DNA from: a bacterium
Lineage (GTDB): Bacteria; Bacteroidota; Ignavibacteria; Kapaibacteriales; UBA2268
Assembly: GCA_024711295.1 (NCBI GenBank)
Contig: JANJTB010000026.1
Location: 112,808 to 176,807, forward strand
Direction: 5' to 3'
DNA length: 64,000 nt
The notes beneath the pieces are model-generated. The model did no database searches, was not told the DNA's origin, and worked only from the letters and a program-made list of their open reading frames with translations. The translations under genes were made by a program, and so were the position numbers. How positions within the stretch are numbered: the first letter of the stretch is position 1; each line of letters begins with the position of its first letter. Below are positions 10,600 through 18,638 of the stretch, one piece after another.

Positions 10600-11163
10600 T
10601 TATTCAGCAGGATTACCTTGCGGAGCTTTTGCGTTAGCCGGATTTGTACCATACAAGCTAAGTACATAACTGGCAACTTTTTGAATTTCTTCAGGTTTCA
10701 GCAGTGGTTTCCACGAAATCATACCTTTCTCAGGCACACCATTTATAATTACTTTCATGGTGTTTTCAATACCGTTTCCATGTAAGAAATAATTATCTGT
10801 TAAATTAGGACCTATACCGCCCTCACCTGCGGCACCGTGACAAGATACACAATTAGTCTTAAAAATTTGAGCACCTGAAGTAAGGTCTTCCGGATTTGTC
10901 ATAGCTTCATATTTTACATTTGCCCACATTTGATTCATTTTAACAGCAATTTTTTCATACTCTTCAGTTGACATCTTGAACTCTGAAGCATATTCCTGTT
11001 CCTGTCCTGGTCCCATTGCGGCTAGGTGGTAATAAAACATATACAACACACCCCAGACTATTGTTATCAAAAATAGCCAAACCCACCACCTTGGTAATGG
11101 ATTGTCGTATTCCAAGATACCGTCATAATTGTGATCTAAAATTTTATCTTCAACTTTAGACAT
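10600..11163 (-). CDS. ccoP: cbb3 oxidase cytochrome c subunit CcoP, monohaem form
   Basis: The 187-residue protein has the FixP N-terminal signature (YDGILEYDNPLPRWWVWLFLITIVWGVLYMFYYH) with one helix. A single cytochrome c domain follows with CVSCH near residue 106 and an axial Met in the KGMISW segment. Classical CcoP has two haem domains and about 300 residues, so one haem domain is missing here. The gene is immediately downstream of ccoQ and ends at a strong terminator. Its haem should pass electrons to the fused CcoNO chain. Confidence 0.9.
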   Translation of the reverse strand: MSKVEDKILDHNYDGILEYDNPLPRWWVWLFLITIVWGVLYMFYYHLAAMGPGQEQEYASEFKMSTEEYEKIAVKMNQMWANVKYEAMTNPEDLTSGAQIFKTNCVSCHGAAGEGGIGPNLTDNYFLHGNGIENTMKVIINGVPEKGMISWKPLLKPEEIQKVASYVLSLYGTNPANAKAPQGNPAE

Positions 11164-11165
11164 AT

Positions 11166-11357
11166 TTATTCTCCATTATTTTTGTTCATATCATTATCAT
11201 CATGTTCGAGAGGCAAATTGCCCATGTAAGCAGCAAATCGCTTATCGAGGCGGATTGCCATATATGCAACAGCAACAAAGAAAGTAAAGAAAAAGATTAA
11301 TGTCAAGATGGGGAAAAACTCAATTCCCTGTATATGACTGAAAATATTTCTAAACAT
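11166..11357 (-). CDS. ccoQ: Small cbb3 oxidase subunit CcoQ-like
   Basis: The 63-residue protein has a single central helix (FFPILTLIFFFTFFVAVAYMAIRL) and a charged acidic tail. The size and the slot between ccoNO and ccoP match CcoQ/FixQ, which stabilises the complex. Sequence conservation in this family is low, so position carries much of the call. Spacers of 11 and 2 bases to its neighbours make it part of the oxidase operon. Confidence 0.82.
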   Translation of the reverse strand: MFRNIFSHIQGIEFFPILTLIFFFTFFVAVAYMAIRLDKRFAAYMGNLPLEHDDNDMNKNNGE

Positions 11358-11368
11358 ATTTGTTTCCC

Positions 11369-13531
11369 TTACTTTTTAGCTGTTGGGGTACCTTTTATGT
11401 CAGTACCTAATCTTTGTAAATATGCAATCAACGCTACAATTTTTTTCTCCGGTTGAGTAGTAATGCCGGCAGTTTTCAGCTCGTCTGTAATTTCCTGAGC
11501 CTGAGTCTTTGCATCAGACTGAGCAAACTCTTCATATCCCTTTGGATAAGGAACATTAAGGGTAATCATTACTCCAATCTTTGAGCTTATTGATTCAATA
11601 TCAAAATCATTTTCGAGCAACCATGGATACCTTGGCATAATCGAACCTGGTGAAATTGATTGTGGGTCGTACATGTGTTGATAATGCCAGGCATTAGGAT
11701 ACTTACCCCCTACCCTGTGCAAATCAGGACCCGTACGTTTCGAGCCCCATTGGAATGGATACTCATATACATATTCACCAACTTTTGAATACTCACCATA
11801 TCTTTCAGTTTCGGACCTGAATGGTCTGACTAACTGTGAATGGCAAGTGTAACATCCTTCGGCAATATAAATATCTCTTCCAATTAGTTCAAGTGGTGTA
11901 TAGGGTTTAACACTTGCAATTGTAGGCACATTTGATTTAATTACCTGTAATGGAATAATCTCGAATAAGCCACCAATTAAAACAACAACAAGAGTAGCAA
12001 TAATAAATGGAACAGGTTTACCCTCAAGCCATCTGTGATTAGCTTTTTCTTTTCCATGATCGTGCATAGGTGCTGCTTTCACAGTTTCATCAGCAATGAA
12101 TTTACCATTTTTTGCTGTCATTATTAAGTTCCATACCATCATTAATGAACCTATCAAAAACAGCAATCCACCGAATGAACGAATTAAATACATAGGCACA
12201 AGATGAGTTACAGTCTCTAAGAAATTACGATACAGTAAAAATCCTTCGGGTGCAAATTGTTTCCACATCAAACCTTGTGTTACGCCAGCCCAGTAAATAG
12301 GAACAGCATAAACAATAATTCCTATTGTAGCAATCCAAAAATGCATATTCGCCATCTTCTTGGAATAAATATTGGTGTTCCACAGTTTTGGAACTAACCA
12401 GTACAAAATACCAAAAGTGAACATACCATTCCAGCCAAGAGCTCCAACGTGAACATGAGCAATTGTCCAGTCTGTGAAGTGAGACAGTGCATTTACACTT
12501 TTTACTGAAAGCATTGGACCTTCGAAAGTAGCCATACCGTAAGCAGTTACCGCTACAACCAAAAATTTAAGTATAGGTTCTTCTCTTACTTTATCCCATA
12601 CTCCACGCAAAGTCAACAAACCATTAATCATACCGCCCCATGATGGAGCAATGAGCATCACTGAGAATACTGTACCCAATGACTGTGCCCAGTCCGGTAA
12701 TGCAGAATATAACAAGTGGTGAGGACCAGCCCAAATATATAAGAAAATTAGTGACCAGAAATGAATAATTGACAATTTATATGAATAAACAGGTCTGTCT
12801 GCTGCCTTTGGCATAAAATAATACATAAGACCCAAGAATGGTGTTGTAAGGAAAAATGCTACGGCATTATGACCATACCACCACTGAACCAAAGCGTCCT
12901 GAACACCTGCATATACAGGATAACTATGGAATAAACCACTCGGAATTGCTATAGAGTTAACAACATGCAACACAGTAACTGTAACCCAAGAGGCAATATA
13001 AAACCATATAGCCACGTACATGTGCTTTTCACGTCTTTTGATTAAAGTCATGAACATGTTTAAACCAAAAACTATCCACACCAAAGCAATAGCAACATCA
13101 ATGGGCCATATTAGTTCAGCATACTCTTTGCCCTGGGTAAGCCCCAATGGAAGAGTTATTGCTGCAGAAACAATAATCAACTGCCAACCCCAAAAATGGA
13201 TTTTACTAAGTAAATCACTCCACATTCTGGCTTTGACAAGTCGTTGCATTGAATAATATACACCCATAAAAATGGCATTACCAACAAAAGCAAAAATTAC
13301 TGCATTAGTGTGCAATGGACGTAGTCTGCCAAATGAAAGCCATGATATTCCGAGATCAAACCATGGAATATATGCTGGTGCATACAACTGAATAGCTATA
13401 ATCAAACCGACAAGAAAACCAACAACTCCCCACAGAACAGTAGCCCAAATAAACAAGCGTACTATACCATTGTCGTAGCTAAATGTATCTAACTGTGTTG
13501 TTGGTGAATAACCCGTGTCATTTTGAGTCAT
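11369..13531 (-). CDS. ccoNO: Fused cbb3 cytochrome oxidase subunits CcoN-CcoO
   Basis: The protein is about 720 residues. The N-terminal two thirds is the haem-copper oxidase subunit I of the cbb3 type, with many helices and metal-ligand histidines in segments such as LHTNAVIFAF, WWYGHNAVAFFLT, AGPHHLLY and AHVHVGALGWNG. The C-terminal third is CcoO, with a haem c motif CYTCH and the CcoO-typical SQLVRPFRSETERYGEYS and GSKRTGPDL runs. The fusion is seen in several Bacteroidota-type lineages. I start at the ATG 13529-13531, because a longer frame would run into ccoS. It reduces O2 to water. Confidence 0.94.
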   Translation of the reverse strand: MTQNDTGYSPTTQLDTFSYDNGIVRLFIWATVLWGVVGFLVGLIIAIQLYAPAYIPWFDLGISWLSFGRLRPLHTNAVIFAFVGNAIFMGVYYSMQRLVKARMWSDLLSKIHFWGWQLIIVSAAITLPLGLTQGKEYAELIWPIDVAIALVWIVFGLNMFMTLIKRREKHMYVAIWFYIASWVTVTVLHVVNSIAIPSGLFHSYPVYAGVQDALVQWWYGHNAVAFFLTTPFLGLMYYFMPKAADRPVYSYKLSIIHFWSLIFLYIWAGPHHLLYSALPDWAQSLGTVFSVMLIAPSWGGMINGLLTLRGVWDKVREEPILKFLVVAVTAYGMATFEGPMLSVKSVNALSHFTDWTIAHVHVGALGWNGMFTFGILYWLVPKLWNTNIYSKKMANMHFWIATIGIIVYAVPIYWAGVTQGLMWKQFAPEGFLLYRNFLETVTHLVPMYLIRSFGGLLFLIGSLMMVWNLIMTAKNGKFIADETVKAAPMHDHGKEKANHRWLEGKPVPFIIATLVVVLIGGLFEIIPLQVIKSNVPTIASVKPYTPLELIGRDIYIAEGCYTCHSQLVRPFRSETERYGEYSKVGEYVYEYPFQWGSKRTGPDLHRVGGKYPNAWHYQHMYDPQSISPGSIMPRYPWLLENDFDIESISSKIGVMITLNVPYPKGYEEFAQSDAKTQAQEITDELKTAGITTQPEKKIVALIAYLQRLGTDIKGTPTAKK

Positions 13532-13559
13532 AAAACATTCCGAATTATTTATTGAACAA

Positions 13560-13712
13560 TTATAATTTACTTTCTTTGTCTTCATTTAGAAGACGCATCG
13601 AAGGAGTGTATGTATCTTCGTACTGGTCTGTACGTACAGCCCACAAAAATGCAATAAGGAATAAGACTGCAACTGCAAAGCTAGTTCCCATTAAAACAAT
13701 TATTACACTCAT
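13560..13712 (-). CDS. ccoS: cbb3 oxidase maturation protein CcoS
   Basis: The 50-residue protein reads MSVIIVLMGTSFAVAVLFLI, then AFLWAVRTDQYEDTYTPSMR, and ends in DKESKL. One helix is followed by the characteristic W-(A/S)-V-(R/K)-x-x-Q-(Y/F)-(E/D)-D motif of CcoS, which is involved in cofactor insertion into CcoN. It is the first gene of the oxidase operon, 28 bases before the ccoNO start. Confidence 0.9.
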   Translation of the reverse strand: MSVIIVLMGTSFAVAVLFLIAFLWAVRTDQYEDTYTPSMRLLNEDKESKL

Positions 13713-14100
13713 TCAATTTCTTTTGATATTAATTAATTTTACTTATGCAAAAATATAAAAATTTTAGTTTTATCAAATTATAAAATTAATATTTTCAGCT
13801 ATATTTCTGAATAGTAATGTTTTTTTTCATTCACCTACTAAATTACATGTTTAATTTGATATTTTGTTAACATTATATTTTTATTATTTAGTAATAATAA
13901 TTTATTTTTTGTTACTTAAATAATTATATTAATTTTTATTAAACTGATTTTAGTGCTTAAGAATAATTTCTTTATGTCATAATATTTTTGGCTTAGTAAC
14001 TAATTTAATTCAATGTGCAAAAAAAAATCATAATATTAATCTAAAAATACGTTTATATTACTTGTGAAAAATTCAATTATTGAAATGTTCGGAATTAAAA
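13713..14100. other. 388-base divergent intergenic region, very AT-rich
   Basis: No gene is visible. It separates the leftward cco operon from the rightward prenyl synthase and must hold both promoters. It consists of A/T runs with scattered near-palindromes. I looked for an FNR-type TTGAT-N4-ATCAA box, as might be expected before a cbb3 operon, and did not find a convincing one. Confidence 0.5.
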
Positions 14101-15075
14101 ATGAATTTAGCTGAAATAACAGATCCGGTATTAGGGCATTTAGAAAAATTTAACAGTTATTTTAAAGGACTGCTTCAAACAAATGTTTCGTTGCTTACCC
14201 TTATCCTTAAATATGTAACGTCCAAAAAAGGCAAACAATTAAGACCTGTTTTAGTGTTTTTGTCTGCACAAGCTTCGGGTGCAATTAACCAACGTACTTA
14301 CGTAGGGGCTGCACTTGTAGAATTATTGCACACAGCTACTCTTATTCATGATGATGTTGTTGACGAAGCAAGCGAAAGAAGAGGTTTAGCATCAATCAAC
14401 TCTAAATGGAACAACAAAATTGCTGTCTTGATAGGTGACTTTTTGTTATCAAAAGGATTAATCACAGCAATTGACTCAAACGAGCATGCATTTTTGGGAG
14501 TAACTACTAAAGCTGTAAAGAGAATGAGCGAGGGTGAGTTGCTTTCTATAGATAAATCAAGAAGTGTAAATATCGAAGAAGAAACTTATTACAAAATAAT
14601 AGCTGACAAGACTGCATCCCTTTTATCAACCTGTTGTGAGATCGGAGCAATGAGTACTTCCAGTAACCCTGATTATCACGAAGCTATGCGTGATTATGGT
14701 GAAGCTATAGGTATGGCTTTCCAAATCAGGGATGATATTTTTGACTATACATCACGAAGCACATTGATTGGTAAGCCTGTCGGCAATGATTTAAAGGAAA
14801 AGAAAGTTACTCTTCCATTAATTTATGCTTTGAATAATTCTTCTGCAAAAGAAAAAGCTGCTATTGTTAAGTTAATTAAACGTGGCAAACTAAAGAAAGT
14901 AGAGTTGAATACCATCATAGATTTTGTAAAAGATAAGAATGGTATTGAGTATTCAGAGAAGAAAGCATTAAGCTATGTAACTCATGCAAAGAATTGTCTT
15001 GGTGTGTTCCCTGAAAGTCCTGCAAAAGCATCTTTATTAAAGTTTGCTGACTTTGTGATTACAAGAGAAAGCTAA
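14101..15075 (+). CDS. Polyprenyl diphosphate synthase (all-trans, IspB/octaprenyl type)
   Basis: The 324-residue protein has the first aspartate motif DDVVD at about 84-88 with the upstream KGKQLRP substrate loop, and the second motif DDIFD at about 211-215, followed by GKPVGNDLKEKKVTLP. It condenses isopentenyl diphosphate onto an allylic primer and probably makes the menaquinone side chain used by the respiratory complexes. I use the ATG at 14101; a TTG at 14080 in frame is possible but less likely. The next gene starts 2 bases after the stop. Confidence 0.92.
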   Translation: MNLAEITDPVLGHLEKFNSYFKGLLQTNVSLLTLILKYVTSKKGKQLRPVLVFLSAQASGAINQRTYVGAALVELLHTATLIHDDVVDEASERRGLASINSKWNNKIAVLIGDFLLSKGLITAIDSNEHAFLGVTTKAVKRMSEGELLSIDKSRSVNIEEETYYKIIADKTASLLSTCCEIGAMSTSSNPDYHEAMRDYGEAIGMAFQIRDDIFDYTSRSTLIGKPVGNDLKEKKVTLPLIYALNNSSAKEKAAIVKLIKRGKLKKVELNTIIDFVKDKNGIEYSEKKALSYVTHAKNCLGVFPESPAKASLLKFADFVITRES

Positions 15076-15077
15076 TT

Positions 15078-16025
15078 ATGAGCAGTGTATCTATTACATT
15101 TGCGGTAGATGCCGAGCAGCATATCAAAGATGGCAACCCAAAAGCTGCACTAGAGTTAATCCAAAAAGGATTAGAAGTTTATCCTTCTTATCCTTCAGCA
15201 ATTGGAGTTTTGGCAAAAGCTTATTTCGCATTGGGTGATATTGAATCTGCAAACAGCACGCTGGCAGCAAATAGATTAGATATACCTGCAAGAATTTATG
15301 ACAACGTTTTAGAATTTTTCAATACATTCGATCCGGCTTCAGTATCAAATATTAACTTGTTTGATGAATCTATTGATGAAGATAACATACTTGAAGCTGA
15401 TAAAATTGGTGATTTTGAGAGTGAACATAACCTAATGGATAATCAGGACGAAGGTTTTGATAATGAATCTGATATCACTTCTGATAATTCAATTATTGAA
15501 AATTCGCAGGGAGATGATACTTTTTCTGAAAGTCACAATATCTGTGAAAATTCTGAATCTCTAAGCGATATTTCTGATGTTGGAATTAGCTCCGAAGAAG
15601 AAAATGTACCTTCCCCTTTGAATAAGAATTATGATGTTGAAGAAATTATCAAAAACTTTGAGGAATTCAAAAATTCTTTACCGGGTTATGAGAAATTTGC
15701 TGTCAGACAAAGCATACTTTTTAAAGGTTCAAGATTAAGCACCAGAAATGTAAATTTGCCTGAGTTTGTAAATAAGCAAAGCTCATTATTAAAGTTGATA
15801 AAAAAAATTGAAAATGCAGGTCATATAAAACCTGAGCCTAATGAAAAGAGCAAAGAGCCAAAAAAATCTCCTGTAATGATAACAGATACCATAGCTGCAA
15901 TACTGGCTCAGCAAGGGGAAATACAAGAATCAATCAAAGCTTATAAAACTCTTGCAGAGCTAAATCCGGAAAAAAGTGAGTATTATCAGAATAAAATTTC
16001 AGAGTTAAAATCAGGTAATAAGTAA
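15078..16025 (+). CDS. Tetratricopeptide-like protein with acidic linker
   Basis: Residues 5-70 form helical tetratricopeptide-type pairs (AEQHIKDGNPKAALELIQKG, PSAIGVLAKAYFALGDIESAN). A long acidic, low-complexity region (about 95-190) rich in Asp, Glu, Ser and Asn follows. A C-terminal helical repeat (IAAILAQQGEIQESIKAYKTLAELNPEKSEYY) closes it. No catalytic motif or signal peptide is visible, so it is probably a cytoplasmic adaptor. It is co-transcribed with the prenyl synthase and bshB1. The function is unknown. Confidence 0.75.
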   Translation: MSSVSITFAVDAEQHIKDGNPKAALELIQKGLEVYPSYPSAIGVLAKAYFALGDIESANSTLAANRLDIPARIYDNVLEFFNTFDPASVSNINLFDESIDEDNILEADKIGDFESEHNLMDNQDEGFDNESDITSDNSIIENSQGDDTFSESHNICENSESLSDISDVGISSEEENVPSPLNKNYDVEEIIKNFEEFKNSLPGYEKFAVRQSILFKGSRLSTRNVNLPEFVNKQSSLLKLIKKIENAGHIKPEPNEKSKEPKKSPVMITDTIAAILAQQGEIQESIKAYKTLAELNPEKSEYYQNKISELKSGNK

Positions 16026-16040
16026 AAAAGGTTAATTAGA

Positions 16041-16790
16041 ATGACAGACCAGTTTCAAGGAAATTATGATTGTATGGTTATCGGGGCTCATCCTGATGAT
16101 GCTGAATTGTGTTGTGGCGGAACTATTGCCAAGCTTACTCGTGAAGGTAAAAAGGTAGTCCTCGTTGACCTTACAAGAGGTGAAATGGGTACCCGCGGAA
16201 ATACCGAGATAAGGGAACAGGAAGCCATTGATGCTGCAAAAATTCTTGGAGTTGATGAAAGAATTAATCTTGAAATGAGAGATGGATTTATACGTAACGA
16301 CGAGGAAAGTATATACAAAATAGTTTCTGTAGTCAGAAAGTATCGTCCAAAAATAATATTAATGCATCCATGGTTCGAAAGGCACCCAGACCACGAAAAC
16401 ACTCATTACCTTGTCAGAGATTCTCTATTCAAATGCGGCTTGAAAAGATTTGAGACTTTTGATGAGCAAGGTAAGCTACATGAAATTTATCGTACAAGAA
16501 GAATATTTTGCTATATGCAGGCTTATCAGTTTCCAAAACCTGCAGATTTTTTTGTTGATATTACCGATGTACATGACATCAAAATTGATGCTATAAAGGC
16601 ATTTTCATCGCAGGTTTTTGTACCTGGCAAGTACGAAAGCGAGCCAAAAACAAGACTATCTTCACCTGAATTTATGGAAGAATTAGTTGCAAGAGCCAGA
16701 TACTTTGGTGGTCTGAATGGAGTTAAATATGCTGAAGGATTTCTTTCAGTTGAGCCCATAATAATGGATAGCCTGTCAAAACTTCTTTAA
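16041..16790 (+). CDS. bshB1: Bacillithiol biosynthesis deacetylase BshB1
   Basis: The 249-residue LmbE/PIG-L family zinc deacetylase has the HPDDAE motif at about 17-22 and the second metal site HPDHENTH near 117-124. TRGEMGTRG is typical of BshB1. It removes the acetyl group from GlcNAc-malate during bacillithiol synthesis, the low-molecular-weight thiol of many Bacteroidota and Firmicutes. It ends 7 bases from the convergent PPK2 stop, with no terminator between them. Confidence 0.92.
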   Translation: MTDQFQGNYDCMVIGAHPDDAELCCGGTIAKLTREGKKVVLVDLTRGEMGTRGNTEIREQEAIDAAKILGVDERINLEMRDGFIRNDEESIYKIVSVVRKYRPKIILMHPWFERHPDHENTHYLVRDSLFKCGLKRFETFDEQGKLHEIYRTRRIFCYMQAYQFPKPADFFVDITDVHDIKIDAIKAFSSQVFVPGKYESEPKTRLSSPEFMEELVARARYFGGLNGVKYAEGFLSVEPIIMDSLSKLL

Positions 16791-16797
16791 TTATATC

Positions 16798-17616
16798 TTA
16801 TTTAACTATAATTCCTGAATAATCCATTTTTGGTTTTGGATATTTCATTTTTAGTTTAGTGAGTTCCTTAACCAAAATATTTGAAATTATCAGGTCGCGG
16901 TACCATTTCTTATTAGCAGGAATGATATACCATGGAGCCCATTGTCTGCTTGTTCGGTTTAGTACATCGTTGTAAGACTCAATGTATTTATCCCACATTT
17001 CGCGATCTTTGAAGTCGTTTGGATCAATTTTCCAATGTTTATCCGGGTTGTTGACTCTCTCCTGCAAACGCCTTCTTTGCTCTTCATTGCTAATATGCAA
17101 ATAAAACTTGTAGATATGAGTTCCTTCATCAAATAACATTCTTTCGAAATCAACGATGTGATGAAACCTTCTCTCCCACACCTTTTTGGGCATCAAATTT
17201 TGTACTCTTACAATTAAAATATCTTCGTAATGTGAACGATTGAAGATTACCATCTCCCCGTTTGCAGGTGCCTTTTGGTGTATGCGCCACAAAAAATCAT
17301 GCGACAGCTCCATTCGTGAAGGAGCACCGAAATGAGCTACATATACACCACTTGGGTTAACACTATGAAAAACATTCCTAATGGCGCCATCTTTTCCACT
17401 TGCATCCATTCCCTGGAATACAATCAGGATTTTTCGAGATTTTTCGCCATGTTGTGTTTTTTGAAGTTCATCAAGCCGCATATTAAGACTTCTCATCTCT
17501 TCAAGTGCAATTTCCTTAGTTCCGGAGTATTGTTTATATTCGTTTGCGTCTATTTTATGCAGATTTACCTTCGAACCGGGTTTTACTTTGTACTTCTCTA
17601 ATTGAGCATCGGTCAT
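16798..17616 (-). CDS. ppk2: Polyphosphate kinase 2 family nucleotide phosphotransferase
   Basis: The 272-residue protein has the PPK2 Walker A GMDASGKDG at about 69-77 and the second motif FNRSHYEDILIVRV. The lid-like ERMLFDEGTHIYKFYLHIS and RRRLQERVNNPDKHWKI complete the family pattern. These enzymes transfer phosphate between polyphosphate and nucleotides, most often AMP or ADP in this single-domain size class. The subclass cannot be fixed by eye. I start at the ATG 17614-17616; an in-frame TTG 12 bases upstream is the alternative. Confidence 0.9.
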   Translation of the reverse strand: MTDAQLEKYKVKPGSKVNLHKIDANEYKQYSGTKEIALEEMRSLNMRLDELQKTQHGEKSRKILIVFQGMDASGKDGAIRNVFHSVNPSGVYVAHFGAPSRMELSHDFLWRIHQKAPANGEMVIFNRSHYEDILIVRVQNLMPKKVWERRFHHIVDFERMLFDEGTHIYKFYLHISNEEQRRRLQERVNNPDKHWKIDPNDFKDREMWDKYIESYNDVLNRTSRQWAPWYIIPANKKWYRDLIISNILVKELTKLKMKYPKPKMDYSGIIVK

Positions 17617-17712
17617 AATGAATTTCAAAATTTGTGTGAAAAGAATGTTCTAAATAAGTTATTTTTTCTATAATAAACAAACATTTATTGAATTTGTTGA
17701 TAAGTTTTAGCA

Positions 17713-17750
17713 AAAAAAATGCTGTGAACCATAGTACACAGCATTTTTTC
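17713..17750. terminator. Bidirectional terminator hairpin
   Basis: An 8-bp stem ATGCTGTG (17719-17726) and CACAGCAT (17737-17744) is flanked by a run of A on the left and T on the right. It can stop transcripts in either direction and lies just downstream of the outer-membrane protein gene. Confidence 0.8.
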
Positions 17751-17773
17751 AAGGAAATTAATCAGTATAAGTA

Positions 17774-18625
17774 TCAGAATTTCAATGCATATCTGAAATC
17801 TACACCAACCTGTAATGCACTTACTCTCCAGTTTTCTGCACTGCTTAAATTTGTAATACCAAAGTTGTAAGCAACACCAGGAACTACTGTCCATGCACCT
17901 GCAAGTAATTCAAGTTGCATACCGGCTTTGATACCAAATCTGAAACCACTAGAGTTTGGAATCTCACCTTCTTTTACAATAATGGTTCTGTCGTTATCAA
18001 CATATTTATAGCCTTCTCTCTCAGCAACTTCCTGATTATATCTGAACTGAGCTTCGAGAGGCTGAACCAATTTATAACGCTGGTCTTGATTTCTTGTCAT
18101 AGCAAAATCAAAAGTAGGACCTACAGTAAATCCTAAAGGCAATCCCGGAACAGGATTAATTTTGTACATTACTTCAGCGGTTACCAATGAATAGGTAATA
18201 TCCTGAGTATGCAATGTAGAAGAGTTAATCACATCTTCACGAACAGGATTCCCGTTAGCATCAACTACAGTTATCAACGAAGGAATAGGATTTTCGGATA
18301 CCTCTAAGCTTGCAGGCATCGAGTTATACAATACTCTGAAAATAAATGATGAAGTAGATGCTTTAGCATCTTTACCTAAATGTTCTTCATAAGAAAAGCC
18401 AATGAAAAAACCATTTGACTGGCCATCCTGAAATCTTGGGCATATAGCCTCATTAAACGAAGCTAAGTCAACAGAATGCATTGACCTGTTATATCCGATT
18501 ACAGGTCCCAAGTAAATTGGTGGAGCTTCATACTCCGGAATCAAAGGGTTTTCTTGACTTAGCAACCCCACATCGGACAATACAACTGTAAGAATTAGAA
18601 AAGCCAGTAAACTACGTAGCTTCAT
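17774..18625 (-). CDS. Outer-membrane beta-barrel protein (PorT/OmpA-like barrel)
   Basis: The 283-residue protein has an N-terminal signal peptide (MKLRSLLAFLILTVVLSDVGLLSQ). Alternating hydrophobic strands with Gly turns follow, ending in an aromatic residue (RVSALQVGVDFRYALKF), as expected for an outer-membrane barrel. The start at 18625 is preceded by GAGGTG, part of which forms an upstream in-frame ATG that I reject. It lies 13 bases after the stop of the large T9SS surface protein. The pair looks like an operon, perhaps a surface protein with an outer-membrane partner (inference). Confidence 0.75.
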   Translation of the reverse strand: MKLRSLLAFLILTVVLSDVGLLSQENPLIPEYEAPPIYLGPVIGYNRSMHSVDLASFNEAICPRFQDGQSNGFFIGFSYEEHLGKDAKASTSSFIFRVLYNSMPASLEVSENPIPSLITVVDANGNPVREDVINSSTLHTQDITYSLVTAEVMYKINPVPGLPLGFTVGPTFDFAMTRNQDQRYKLVQPLEAQFRYNQEVAEREGYKYVDNDRTIIVKEGEIPNSSGFRFGIKAGMQLELLAGAWTVVPGVAYNFGITNLSSAENWRVSALQVGVDFRYALKF

Positions 18626-18638
18626 ACAACACCTCATT

